Positions 1-10,000 of a stretch of DNA of 64,000 bases are shown in pieces. The notes below the pieces were generated by a model. The model did not search any database. It worked only from the letters and a program-made list of their open reading frames with translations, and was not told the origin of the DNA. Position 1 is the stretch's first letter, and each line of letters opens with the position of its first letter. The translations under genes were made by a program, and so were the position numbers. This DNA comes from Gautieria morchelliformis (Eukaryota > Basidiomycota > Agaricomycetes > Gomphales > Gomphaceae): the NCBI GenBank assembly GCA_015179125.1, contig WHVA01000077.1, positions 186,001 through 250,000 on the forward strand, written 5' to 3'.

Positions 1-1018
1 GGCCGAACGGTAAGGACATAACACCAAGAACCTGCCCAACCGGCGATTCCTCTGTCTGCTGTCTGCTATGTGCTCTGTCTGCTCTGTGCTCTGTGCTGTC
101 TGCTCTGTGCTCTGTCCGCTGTCTGCTCTGTGCTCTGTCTGCTCTGGGTGCTGTCTGCTGTCTGCTCTGTCTGCTGTCTCCTCTTTTAGCTGGCTGGCTG
201 TCTATGGCTTTGGTTGGCTGACTATCTATTGGTAAGTAATATCTCTTTTTAATGCATTCCAATGTATTTTATTTGATTTGTGTTTGTAATTTTATTGGTT
301 CCTTTTTTTTATCATATTGTATTCACATTTGCTTTATATTTTTGTTATTTTTTTTGAAAATAGATTTAAATAAAATCCCAAGACTGCTGAAAAAAATGTA
401 TTTTGATATATATATTTTTCAGGTTTTTTCGAAAATAGGCATCAATAAGTTTCTTCTAAAATTAATGGCAATATGTTCTGCTTTTAAATGTGGTTTGTTT
501 TGTTGTTTTATTTACTGTAAAGCTGCCAGGCACTCCTTCTCTGGCTATACTGGTGGCTGGCTTACTATGGCTTTGGCTGGGCTCTGGGTTTCTCTGTCAG
601 TCTCTGGGCTTCTCTGGCTTTGGCTGGGCATTAATAACAACTTCTGCTTCAATGTACTGTACTTTGTTGACATTTTTTCGCAGATAGATGTCAATAAATT
701 ATCCTGACTTTATGAAAATTGACAACAGTTGGAGCTTAAATGTACAGTGCATTTTTTTGACATTTTTCAAAAAATACATAATCTTGACTTTGCTAAAATT
801 AATAACAACTTCAGCTTAAACGTACTGGACATTTGTTTTGAGATAATCCTGACTTTGTTAAAACTAATGACAGCAGCTGCTTAAATATGGCTTCCTTTAC
901 TATTTTATTTATGTCTGTATATGTCACAAAATAGATATTGATACATGTCCCTGAGTTTGCGAAAAGTAAATGATAAGTAACAGCCTCTGCTTGCTTCACT
1001 TTGAGGCCCTTGGGATAT

Positions 1019-2190
1019 GCTACACATGCCATTGGGACATGCTACACACACTATGCATGGGGACACGCACGCTATGCATGGAGACACATATGTTATGCAT
1101 GGAGACATGTATGTTAGGCATGAAGACATGCATGTTAGGTGTGGAGACATGCACGTTAGGCGTGGAGACATGCATGTTGTGCATGGGGACAAGCATGCTA
1201 TGCATGGGCACACACACACTATGTATGGGGATGTGCACACTATATGGTGGGATACACTATGCTTGGGGACATACTATGCTTGGGGACAGACACACTATGA
1301 TTGGGGACACAGTACAAACAAGAGACACACTACGCACACTATGCATGGGGAAAAACAAGGGACATTCTATACGTGCTATCCTTGGGGACATGTTATGCAT
1401 GGGGGACACACTGTGCACACTATACTTGAGGGAGAGGCTACACACACTATGTGTAGGGAGATGCTACACATGTGGACATGCTATGCATGGGGGACACACA
1501 TGCTATAATTTAGGGACATGCTACACACAAAATACTTGAGGGATATGTTATGCATGTGGGACATGCCACACACGCTGTACTTGGTGACATGCTGCATGTG
1601 GGGACACACTATGCTTGGGGGATGGGACACACAGGCTATGCATGGGCACACGCACACTATGCATGGGGATGTGCACACTATATGTGGGGACACACTATGC
1701 TTGGGGGACACGGTACAAACAAGGGACACACTACAGGGGAAAACACTACAAACAAGGGACATTCTACACATGCTATACTTGGGGGACACGCTACAAACAA
1801 AGGACATGCTATGCACACTATACTTGGGGGACATGTTATGCATTGGGACACACTTTGCACACTATATTTGAGGGAGATGCTACACACTACATGTAGGGAC
1901 ATGCTACACATGTGGACATGCTATGCATGGGGGACACACATGCTATAATTTATGGACACACTATGTTTGGGGACATGCTACAAACCAGGGACATGCTATG
2001 CATGTGGGACACACCATGCACACTGTACTTGGTGACATGCTACATGTGGAGACACACTATGCATGGAGGACATGCTACGCATACTATACTTGGGGACATG
2101 TTATGTGTGCATGTTACAAACCAGGGACACAATAAGCATGCTATATTCAAGGCTATGCACACTATACTTGGGCACATGCAGACATGCGTA
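1019..2190 (+). repeat. 21-bp minisatellite of unit A
   Basis: Tandem degenerate units of about 21 bp, of the type GGGGACACGCATGCTATGC plus 2 nt. Because 21 is a multiple of three, long open frames appear in several frames on both strands, encoding 7-residue GDTHxMx-like repeats; these are not genes. Some units have diverged into ACAAACAAGGGACAC-type variants. The same array recurs in units D and E. Confidence 0.9.
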
Positions 2191-2295
2191 GAGACATTAC
2201 ATATCTTGATGTGTTACTTATAGCTACTTTCAATTGCAATGAGATGTGTTTTACTTATCCCAAGTTTGATTTACCCAATGCGTTTGACCTACACC

Positions 2296-2323
2296 CCCGT
2301 GTGAAGCATGGGTATCCACCTAG
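2296..2323 (+). other. Decayed internal Helitron 3' terminus
   Basis: CCCGTGT-GAA-GCATGGG followed by TATCCACCTAG matches the active 3' end apart from changes that read as C-to-T or G-to-A at CpG sites. The stem would now contain G-T wobble pairs. It lies 1.5 kb before the functional terminus and recurs decayed in D and E, suggesting a former 3' end that was bypassed. Confidence 0.75.
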
Positions 2324-2684
2324 AGGTAAGGGGTCAAGAATCGAGTTAAGTTGGATATCAGAAATCGAGTTGGAAGGCAGAGGTCAGAGAGACAGAGGCC
2401 TTGCAAGTACTTGCTGTGGTAAGAATAGGAAACAGTGCAAAGGGAGTCACATATCAAAGTCAATTATCTGATTGCAGAATAGAGGCACACATGACTGGGT
2501 TTTATACAAAGAGCTGAGACAACATGTCAGAAGGTAGAGGTAAGCAATTCCAGTGCAAGCAAAAGTAGCTAGGATAAATGGAGTAAGTAACTAATACGGA
2601 ACAAGAGGAACTACAAGGGGGTGCCGGGTGGAACTAAGAACAATCAATAGGCAAAAGAACAAGGGGAATGTGGGTCTAATTGAT

Positions 2685-3437
2685 TGTTACGTATTGGAAT
2701 TCCCAGAGGTCAGAACTGGAAAGGACAACGGCTTCAACTTATGTGTTGTGCCCCTGATGAACTACCATCCTAAGTATTTCGGGATTGACTTGCGGATATC
2801 GGAGAAGGCAGAAGTCGGGAACAGAGTACTGAGAGTCGAGGTTCGAGGGTCGGAGAACAAAGGTCGGAAGAGGCGGAGGACAGAGGGTCGAGAGCGGAAG
2901 GAGACAAGACTAGCAAAACTCGCTGTGCTAAGAACAGGAGACAGTGTGAAGGGAATCACGTATCGAAGTTGATTATCTGATTGCAGGAACGGAGACATAC
3001 ATGAGGGGGTTTTATACAAAGAGCTGAAGCAACAGGTAATGGTATGGTACTAAGCAAATTCTGGAGAGTGCAGGAATCGGATAGACATACGGGGCAAGTA
3101 ACTAATGCGGAACAATGGGATGACAAGGGGGTGGCAGGGTAGGGTAAGTACAATGGCAAAGAACAAGGCGAGTAAGTACAATAGGCCTCGGAAGAAACGG
3201 AATTACGGAAATGGTATCTTGCTGTGTTCAGGGTGGAGTATGGGGGCCGGTATCTGGAGGTGGCCAGGGGTACTGAAATCACAAGGGTCGAGGTAGAGGG
3301 TTGCAGATGGTGCGGATGTTATGGAATAGAGTCGGAGGTGGTGCGGAGGCGGTGCAGAGGTGGTGCAGAGGCGGTGCAGAGGTGGTGCGGAGGATATGCG
3401 GATATGGCGGAGATGGTTGAGCGGAACAGTCGTAACA
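2685..3437. repeat. Solo LTR (Gypsy-3 family) inside Helitron A
   Basis: The segment starts TGTTAC and ends GTAACA and is flanked by a 5-bp duplication TTGAT (2680-2684 and 3438-3442). Its sequence resembles the LTR at 44790-45467. No internal retrotransposon sequence remains, so it is a solo LTR. The same insertion is in unit D (17708-18447); unit E has the undisturbed site. Confidence 0.88.
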
Positions 3438-3813
3438 TTGATTGTGGAAGAAATGGATCTCCTGATGCTCCGGACTTGCTATGCTAAGGGTCAAGTAGGG
3501 AAGGCTGGTGAATAGAGTCAAAAGGGGAAGTATGTGAATAGTAAAGAACAAGGGGATGAAAAGGTCAAAGTGTGGACGTTGCGGAATTGAGCCAGAGGAG
3601 GCATGGAGGTACCAGAGTTGGTCAAGCAGCATGGTCATAACATTACCTGCCTTGATGTGTTACTTAGAGCTACTTTCAATCAATAAGATGAGTTTTACTT
3701 ATCTGAAAGAAGTTTTCTTATCCGAATATGTTTGACTTATCCCAAGTTTTATTTACCCAAGGCGTTTGACCTTGCTGATGCGTTTGACCTTACCGAGGCG
3801 TTTGACTTGCACC

Positions 3814-3841
3814 CCCGCGCGAAGCGCGGGTATCCACCTAG
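3814..3841 (+). other. Helitron 3' terminus and A/B junction
   Basis: Hairpin CCCGCGC-GAA-GCGCGGG, then TATCCACCTAG. The next base starts unit B (TCTAAGAG), so the CTAG end of A and the TC start of B touch directly. Confidence 0.9.
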
Positions 3842-3922
3842 TCTAAGAGTTAAACGCGGGGGGTGGGTGGTTGTGGGCCCGCTGACAAATAATGTTACGT
3901 AAAAATTAGGTCAGCGGAGCGA

Positions 3923-3935
3923 GCGGCGCAGCCGC
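3923..3935 (+). other. 5' subterminal palindrome of Helitron units
   Basis: GCGGC-GCA-GCCGC within a longer GCGAGCGGCGCAGCCGCGAGC context. The same motif lies near the 5' end of C (6069-6081), D (12775-12787, one mismatch; a second variant near 12853), E (18942-18954 and 19019-19031) and F (21999-22011). Its conservation in otherwise divergent 5' ends suggests a role in Rep recognition or strand handling; that is inference. Confidence 0.7.
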
Positions 3936-4069
3936 GAGCCTTTAGGCCCAGGCCCCGACCAGCATCAATGGTCTGGGCCTGGCTGCGGAGCAGCGTTCCA
4001 GGTCACGTGACTGGTTCGCGTTCGTCGCGACCATACGCGAGGGTGGTCCGTGCACGACCCTTCGCTCGG

Positions 4070-4075
4070 TATAAA
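4070..4075 (+). promoter_or_regulatory. TATA box of unit B leader
   Basis: TATAAA in the context CGGTATAAAGAGAG. The same CGGTATAAAG occurs at the matching place in unit E. The transcribed product, if any, has no recognisable coding function. Confidence 0.5.
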
Positions 4076-4749
4076 GAGAGCGATGCTGCAGCATCGCACT
4101 CCCCACTGGTGTCTGTTCTGGCTGTACTGGTTGGCTTACTATTGCTTTGGCTGGGCTCTGGGTGTTTTTGTGAGTGTCTCTGGGTGTCTCTGGGCTTCTC
4201 TGGGCTTCTCTGGGCTTTTATGCCTCTGGCTGTGAATTGACACCAGCTTCTGCTTGAATGGCCTGTTTATTTTTTTGATATTTTTTCGCAAATAGCTACC
4301 AATAAACCTAACTTGCTAACCTTAACAATAGCCAACTTACATATCCTGTACATTTTTCGATATTTTTTCGCAAATAGACATCAATAAATGCAACTTGCTA
4401 ACCTCAATAACAGCTAACTTAAATATCCTTTACATTTTTTTGACATTTATTCGCAAATGGATATCAATAACTTCTTTGCTCAAGTTAATAACAACTTCTG
4501 TTTTAATGTAGTGTGTTTTTTATCTTTTGTTGAAAAATAAGTATAGATATCAATGAATTATCCTGACTTTGCTAAAATTAATACCAGCTTCAGGTTACAT
4601 GTACTGTACATTTTTTGACATTTTTTTAAAAGGTAGATATCAATAAATTATCCAGGCTTTGCTAAAATTAATGACAACCGCTGCATAATTTGGTTTCTTT
4701 TGCTATTTTATTTATGTCTATATATGTCACAAAATATATACTGATACAT

Positions 4750-5515
4750 GTCCCTTATATGTGTGAGGACACGCTACCTGTGAGGACAGGTTATGTGTGG
4801 GACATGTTATGTGTGGGGACACGTTACGTGTGAGGACATGCTACCGGTGGGGACACATTACGTGTGGGGACATGCTACCTGTGGGGACACGCTACCTGTG
4901 GGGACACAATACGTGTGGGGAAATGCTACCTGTGGGGACACGCTACCTGTGGGGACACGCTACCTGTGGGGACACAATACGTGTGGGGACATGCTACCTG
5001 TGAGGACACATTACGTGTGGGGACATGCTACCTGTGAGGACACGTTACGTGTGGGACATGTTATGTGTGGGGACACGTTACGTGTGAGGTCACGCTACCA
5101 GTGGGGACACATTATGTGTGAGGACACGCTACCAGTGGGGACACGCTACCGGTGGGGACACGTTATGTGTGGGGACACGCTACCGGTGGGGACATGCTAC
5201 CTGTGGGGACATGCTACCTGTGCGGACATGCTACCTGTGGGGACACATTATGTGTGGGGACATGCTACCTGTGAGGACACGCTACCTGTGGGGACACGCT
5301 ACCTGTGGGAACACGTTACATGTGGGGACACGCTACCTGTGAGGCCACGTTACGTGTGGGGACACGCTGCCTGTGAGGACACGCTACCTGTGAGGACATG
5401 CTACCTGTGCAGACACGCTACCTGTGCAGACACGCTACCTGTGAGGACATGTTACATTTGGGGACACGCTACCTGTGAGGACACGTTACATGTGAGGACA
5501 TGCTATCCAACTGCA
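4750..5515 (+). repeat. 18-bp minisatellite of unit B
   Basis: About 40 tandem units of GGGGACACGCTACCTGTG and close variants. The 18-bp period keeps long frames open by chance. The unit resembles, but is 3 bp shorter than, the 21-bp unit of A, D and E. Confidence 0.9.
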
Positions 5516-5519
5516 CTTT

Positions 5520-5860
5520 GGGTCTTCCCCCATTTCTGATTTTGGTATTGTTTCTGGTTCTGTGAGAGTGTCACCGGAGGATCAGCTGGCATATCGATAT
5601 AACCACATTGTAAAAATTCAGGATCCCCAAGATCACTATTGGATCTATTTCACAATGCACAAGCTTTGAAACCTGTGGATTATGACAATAGGCGCAATCT
5701 TATAATCTCTGATGATTCAGTCAAGACTATTACCACTTTCATGTCTAGAGTCGCTGGGAGGCCCATCCCAGAGGTCGAGAGAGAGCTCTGCATGTTCGGC
5801 TGTTCCATGGGTGCATACATGATTCATGATACTATGTGATCAGGGATATATTTTGCATGA
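5520..5860 (+). other. Possible captured gene fragment in Helitron B
   Basis: This stretch has non-repetitive, codon-like sequence, unlike the surrounding repeats. The frame 5639-5838 is open for 66 codons without a convincing start, with a segment reading DDSVKTITTFMSRV. Another short frame just upstream reads PEDQLAYRYNHIVKIQ. I do not recognise the source. It could be a piece of a host gene carried by the Helitron, or an unrelated remnant. Confidence 0.25.
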
Positions 5861-6249
5861 TCCTATTTACCCCAATGCACTTGACCTTACTGATTCACTT
5901 GACCTTACTGATGCATTTGACCTTACCAAGGCGCTTGACCTACACCCCCGCGCGAAGCGCGGGTACCCACCTAGTCTAAGAGTTAAACGCGCTCAGTGGG
6001 TTGTGGGCGTCGAGGCTGACTAATAATATTACAAATAATGTTACGTAATAATTAGGTCAGCGGAGCGAGCGGCGCAGCCGCGAGCCCTAGGCCCAGGCCC
6101 AGCGCAGACCTTGCCGGTACAGCGCTGGGTGACCTGGCAGACGCTGCGCAGCCGGTCCCCTCTGCCCTCCTTCTACCATCATCCCATCCCATCCCATCCC
6201 TCCCACCACCTGCATCTCTTCTATTAACTTCCTATCTAGGTTCTTTCTG

Positions 6250-6997
6250 GTGAGTTTGATGCTACTGAAACTGCCTTTTTTTATGTTTGTTATTTATAAT
6301 TTCGCTTTTTTGGCCTTTTTTAGGGACTTTTCAAGTGACATTTGTCCTGTCACTGCTGCACCTGCTACCTGGCTGTTTCTGGTGAGTGTTATGGTATTGT
6401 ATCTGCCTTTTCTTGATGCTTATTATGTTCTTTTTTGCTATAATTTCGCTTTTTTGGCTTTTTTTAGGCACTGCTCAAGTGATATTTGTCCTGTCACTGC
6501 TGCACTTGCTACCTGGCTGTTTCTGGTGAGTGTTATGGCATTGTACCTGCCTTTTCTTGAGGCTTATTATCTTCTTATTTGCCATAATTTCGCTTTTTTG
6601 GCTTTTTTTAGGCACTTTTCAAGTGACATTCTTTCTGTCACTGCTGCACTTGCTACCTGGCTGTTTCTGGTGAGTGTTATGGCATTGTACCTGCCTTTTC
6701 TTGATGCTTATTATCTTCTTATTTGCCATAATTTCGCTTTTTTGGCTTTTTTTAGGCACTTTTCAAGTGACATTTTTCCTGTCACTGCTGCACCTGCTAC
6801 CTGGCTGTTTCTGGTGAGTGTTATGGTATTGTATCTGCCTTTTCCTGATGCTTATTATGTTGTTATTTGCTATAACTTTGCTTTTTTGGCATTTTGTAGG
6901 CACTTTTCAAGTGCATTTGTCCTGTCACTACTGCATACCCTACCTGGGTATTATCCCCTTTCTGGTAAGTTTTTGTAACTGTATCTGCTGTTTGCAG
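6250..6997 (+). repeat. Tandem 144-bp exon-intron units in RepHel leader
   Basis: Five near-copies of a unit made of about 58 nt starting GGCACTTTTCAAGTG and an 86-nt (first copy 74-nt) segment that starts GTGAGT and ends with a T-run and AG: 6250-6323, 6382-6467, 6526-6611, 6670-6755 and 6814-6899. A sixth donor GTAAGT is at 6965 with possible acceptors at 6997 or 7009. They look like duplicated GT-AG introns in a 5' untranslated region. A hydrophobic frame is open through the whole array because 144 is a multiple of three. Unit F has one copy fewer. Confidence 0.7.
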
Positions 6998-7083
6998 TAT
7001 TTATATTAGGATCAGTGGCTTTGCAATCCGTCTGAGATAGCCGCACAGCCTGTTTTCCCTGAGTTTGCCTTATTCTGCTTGCG

Positions 7084-10000
7084 ATGTAAGTCTGATATTG
7101 ATATCTTTATTCTCTCTCTACTCTTATGCCTGCATTTCTCAGGGATCCATCTACCCCAGAGAGCATCCGTCGGCAGGTGCCTCAAAGTGCGAGAGAGGGG
7201 CAGGAGGTAATGACACCACCCAGTCATCGGAGAGCGCGTCGGAGAGCGCATATTGGAGCTCAGAACCAGCCACCCCCTCCACCACCGCCTTTTGCCATCC
7301 CTCACCCTCCTTCTAGAAGCAGTGCAGCCGATCCTTTTCAACAACCTGTGGCAGGGCCATCACGTCCACCAATGCCTGCGGCGCCATCACTTGCTCCTGA
7401 TCCCAGTCCTACAGAGCAGGTGGCAGCCCTTCGTGCTCAGTTAGCAGTTATCACACCATGGCAGCCCCTGAGAGGACATAGGCCAGACCCTGTACAGCCA
7501 GCTCCATTGCGCCCTCCTACGCTTGCGGGGCCATCATATCCACCTGATCCCAGTCCTGGAGAGCAGGTGGCAGCCCTTCGTGCACAGTTAGCAGCTATCC
7601 CACGATTACAGCCCCTCAGAAGAAATAGGCCTGACGCTGGACAGCCAGCTCCTGTAGCAGGTTCTGCAGCAATTGCTCAGTTGTGTGCTCAGGCGGCTGG
7701 AATTGGACAACCTGTAGTAGGCTCTACAGCGGTGGCAGATTTGCGTGCTCATGCTTCTGGGTTACAGCCTATCCCAGCACAGCCCTTGGGAAGACACAGG
7801 CAGGCACCTTTACAACCAGCTCCTAGACCTCCTGTAGTAGGTTCTGCAGCAATTGCTCAGTTGCGTGCTCAGGCGGCTGGAATTGGACATTTGGCAGTAG
7901 GCTCTACAGCGGTGGCAGATTTGGATGCTCACCCTGCTGGTATACAGCCTATCCCAGCACAGCCCTTGGGAAGACACAGGCAGGCACCTTTACAACCAGC
8001 TCCTAGACCTCCTGTAGTAGGTTCTGCAGCGGTCGCAGCATTGCGGGCTCAGGCTAATGCAGTAAGACCAATGCCTCGGCTACTCCCTGCACTTCTGCGG
8101 CCTCTTCAGCGACTGCCTGCACCTCCTCAGCCTCCTCAGCCACTCCCTGCTCCTCCTCAGCCTCCTCAGCCACTCCCTGCTCCTCCTCAGCCTCCTCAGC
8201 CACTCCCTGCACCTCCACAGCCTCTTCAGCCACTCCCTGCACCTCCTCGGCCTCCTCAGCCACTCCCTGTACCTCGGCAGCGTCCTCAGCGACCTCCTCC
8301 TCCTGTTCCACTTGGTCGCTCTAGAATAATTGAGGCAGATGTGCAGCGTCATGATCTGGGTCCCATGGTTATTCCCTGCCCTGACTGTGGAGCATTACAC
8401 TGGATGGCAGAACGCCTGCAGAGATCCTCAAATCGGCGGCCCAGATTTGGTGATTGCTGTATGGAAGGAAAGGTGCAGCTTCCAGAGCTGCCAGTGCTCC
8501 CTCAGCCATTGAGACGGCTCTTAGAGGGCCAGGACCCTGAGGCCAAACAGTTTCGCCAGAACATCAGGCAGTACAATGCTGCATTTGCATTCACTTCCTT
8601 GGGAGCCGAGTTTGATCTAGATTTGCTTCGGGAGGGTCGTGGTCCATATGTCCTCAAGCTGCAGGGCGAACTGTATCATATTCATGGCTCTCTCATCCCT
8701 AACCCTGGGAGGCGGATACAGTATGCCCAACTTTATATATATGATCCAGCATTGGCTTTGGCACAGAGGAACATGCGTAACCCAGGTCTGTCTCCAACTA
8801 TCATGGGAGACTTGCAGGAAATGCTCCTCTTATGCAATCCTCATGTTCCCATATATAGACAAGCGGCTGAGAGGCTCAGAGCTCAGGGACAGAATGGTGA
8901 GATCCGGGCTAGGCTCACGTACAGGGAACACAGGGATCCTAGGAGGTATAATATCCCTACTGCGGATGAGATTGCGGTGGTTCTTCCTGGAGATGGCATC
9001 ATCCCTGAACCTAGGGATATTATTGTCCAGCTCAAAGGTGGACATTTTAAAAGGGTATCCGATATGAATCCAAACTATGCCTCTCTTCACTATGTCTTGC
9101 TCTTTCCCAGGGGAGAGTTGGGGTGGCAACCTGGTATTCGCTATCGCCAATTACCAGACGGGCGTGAGCGAAGTGGGCATGTCACCCAAATTCAGTTCCA
9201 TTCCTATCGTCTCTTCCAGAGAACAGAAGAACCTACAACACTCCTGCGCGCTGGCAAATTATTCCAGCAGTACATTGTAGACTCTTGGGCCGCTGCAGAG
9301 CAAAGCAGGCTGTGGTGGATCAGGACAAATCAACACACTCTCCGTGCTGAGATGTATAACCAGATGATGGATGCCTTTCATCGCAATGACAATGACAGAG
9401 ATCCAAACAACTTGGGCATAAGATCCATTCTGCCTGCCACATTTCAGGGGGGGACACGGGACATGCAGGAAAACCTGCAGAACTCTCTGGCCATTTCAAG
9501 GAAGTATGGTGTGGCAGATCTCTTTATTACCATGACTGCCAATCCCAACTGGCAGGAGGTATTGGATGCATTGTTGCCCGGACAAACTCCTCAGGACAGG
9601 CCTGACCTGGTGTCGCGGGTGTTCCAGCTCAAAAAGAAATACCTCATTGACTTGATCGTCAAGGAAAGGATTTTTTGGGAAACTGTCGCTCGCGTCCACA
9701 CCATTGAATTCCAGAAAAGGGGACTCCCACACATGCATATTCTTATCTGGTTTGAAAGAGGTTCCAAGATAAGACATCCACATGAGGTGGATTCAATGAT
9801 TTCGGCAGAGTTCCCTGATCCAGAGACTCATCCTGTCCTCTACCGGTTGGTCTGTGAGCTGATGACACATGGTCCCTGTGGACAAATGAAACCAAACGCA
9901 CCCTGCATGGAAAATGGCAAGTGCAAGAAAAACTTCCCAAAGCCATTCTGTGAGGAAACCAGTCTGAATGAGGATGGATATCCAAAATATCGTCGTCGCA

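Larger units (their letters stand above)
1..3841 (+). mobile_element. Helitron unit A, non-autonomous, 5' end outside window
   Basis: The right end has the Helitron 3' signature: a 7-bp-stem hairpin (3814-3830) followed 8 nt later by CTAG (3838-3841). The window begins at the equivalent of position 19129 in unit E, just after a TATA box, so roughly 280 bp of the 5' end are missing. Contents in order: CT-rich leader (50-180), AT-rich stretch with recurring TTTTTGACATTTTTTCG-like repeats (about 240-960), a 21-bp minisatellite, a decayed internal 3' terminus, a solo LTR, and a tail of TTTGACCTT repeats before the hairpin. No Rep or helicase coding is present, so it would depend on a RepHel supplied in trans, such as that of unit C. 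Confidence 0.8.
3842..5974 (+). mobile_element. Helitron unit B, non-autonomous, 2.1 kb
   Basis: It begins TCTAAGAGTTAAACGCG and ends with hairpin and CTAG (5947-5974). A 5' subterminal palindrome GCGGC-GCA-GCCGC lies at 3923-3935. A TATA box at 4070 is followed by a leader like that of units A and E, an AT-rich series of roughly 60-bp repeats (4250-4740), an 18-bp minisatellite (4750-5515) and a 300-bp stretch of different composition (5520-5860) that may be captured DNA. No Rep or helicase coding is present. Confidence 0.82.

Noticed and set aside
1019..2190. Long overlapping open frames on both strands in the minisatellites (also 4793-5539, 16233-17247, 20067-21083)
   Set aside because: They follow from 18- and 21-bp periods without stop codons; the repeated peptides have no protein-like character and several frames are open at once.
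1019..2190. Possible CRISPR-like array
   Set aside because: Units are contiguous with no unique spacers, and the setting is fungal.
6250..6978. Hydrophobic 48-residue repeat protein upstream of RepHel
   Set aside because: The frame passes through strong GT-AG intron signals, and its openness is explained by the 144-bp period. Kept only as a possible alternative.
8054..8352. Glu/Ala-rich antisense frames opposite the RepHel proline repeats
   Set aside because: Mirror of APPQPPQPLP codons; no independent start or conservation signal.
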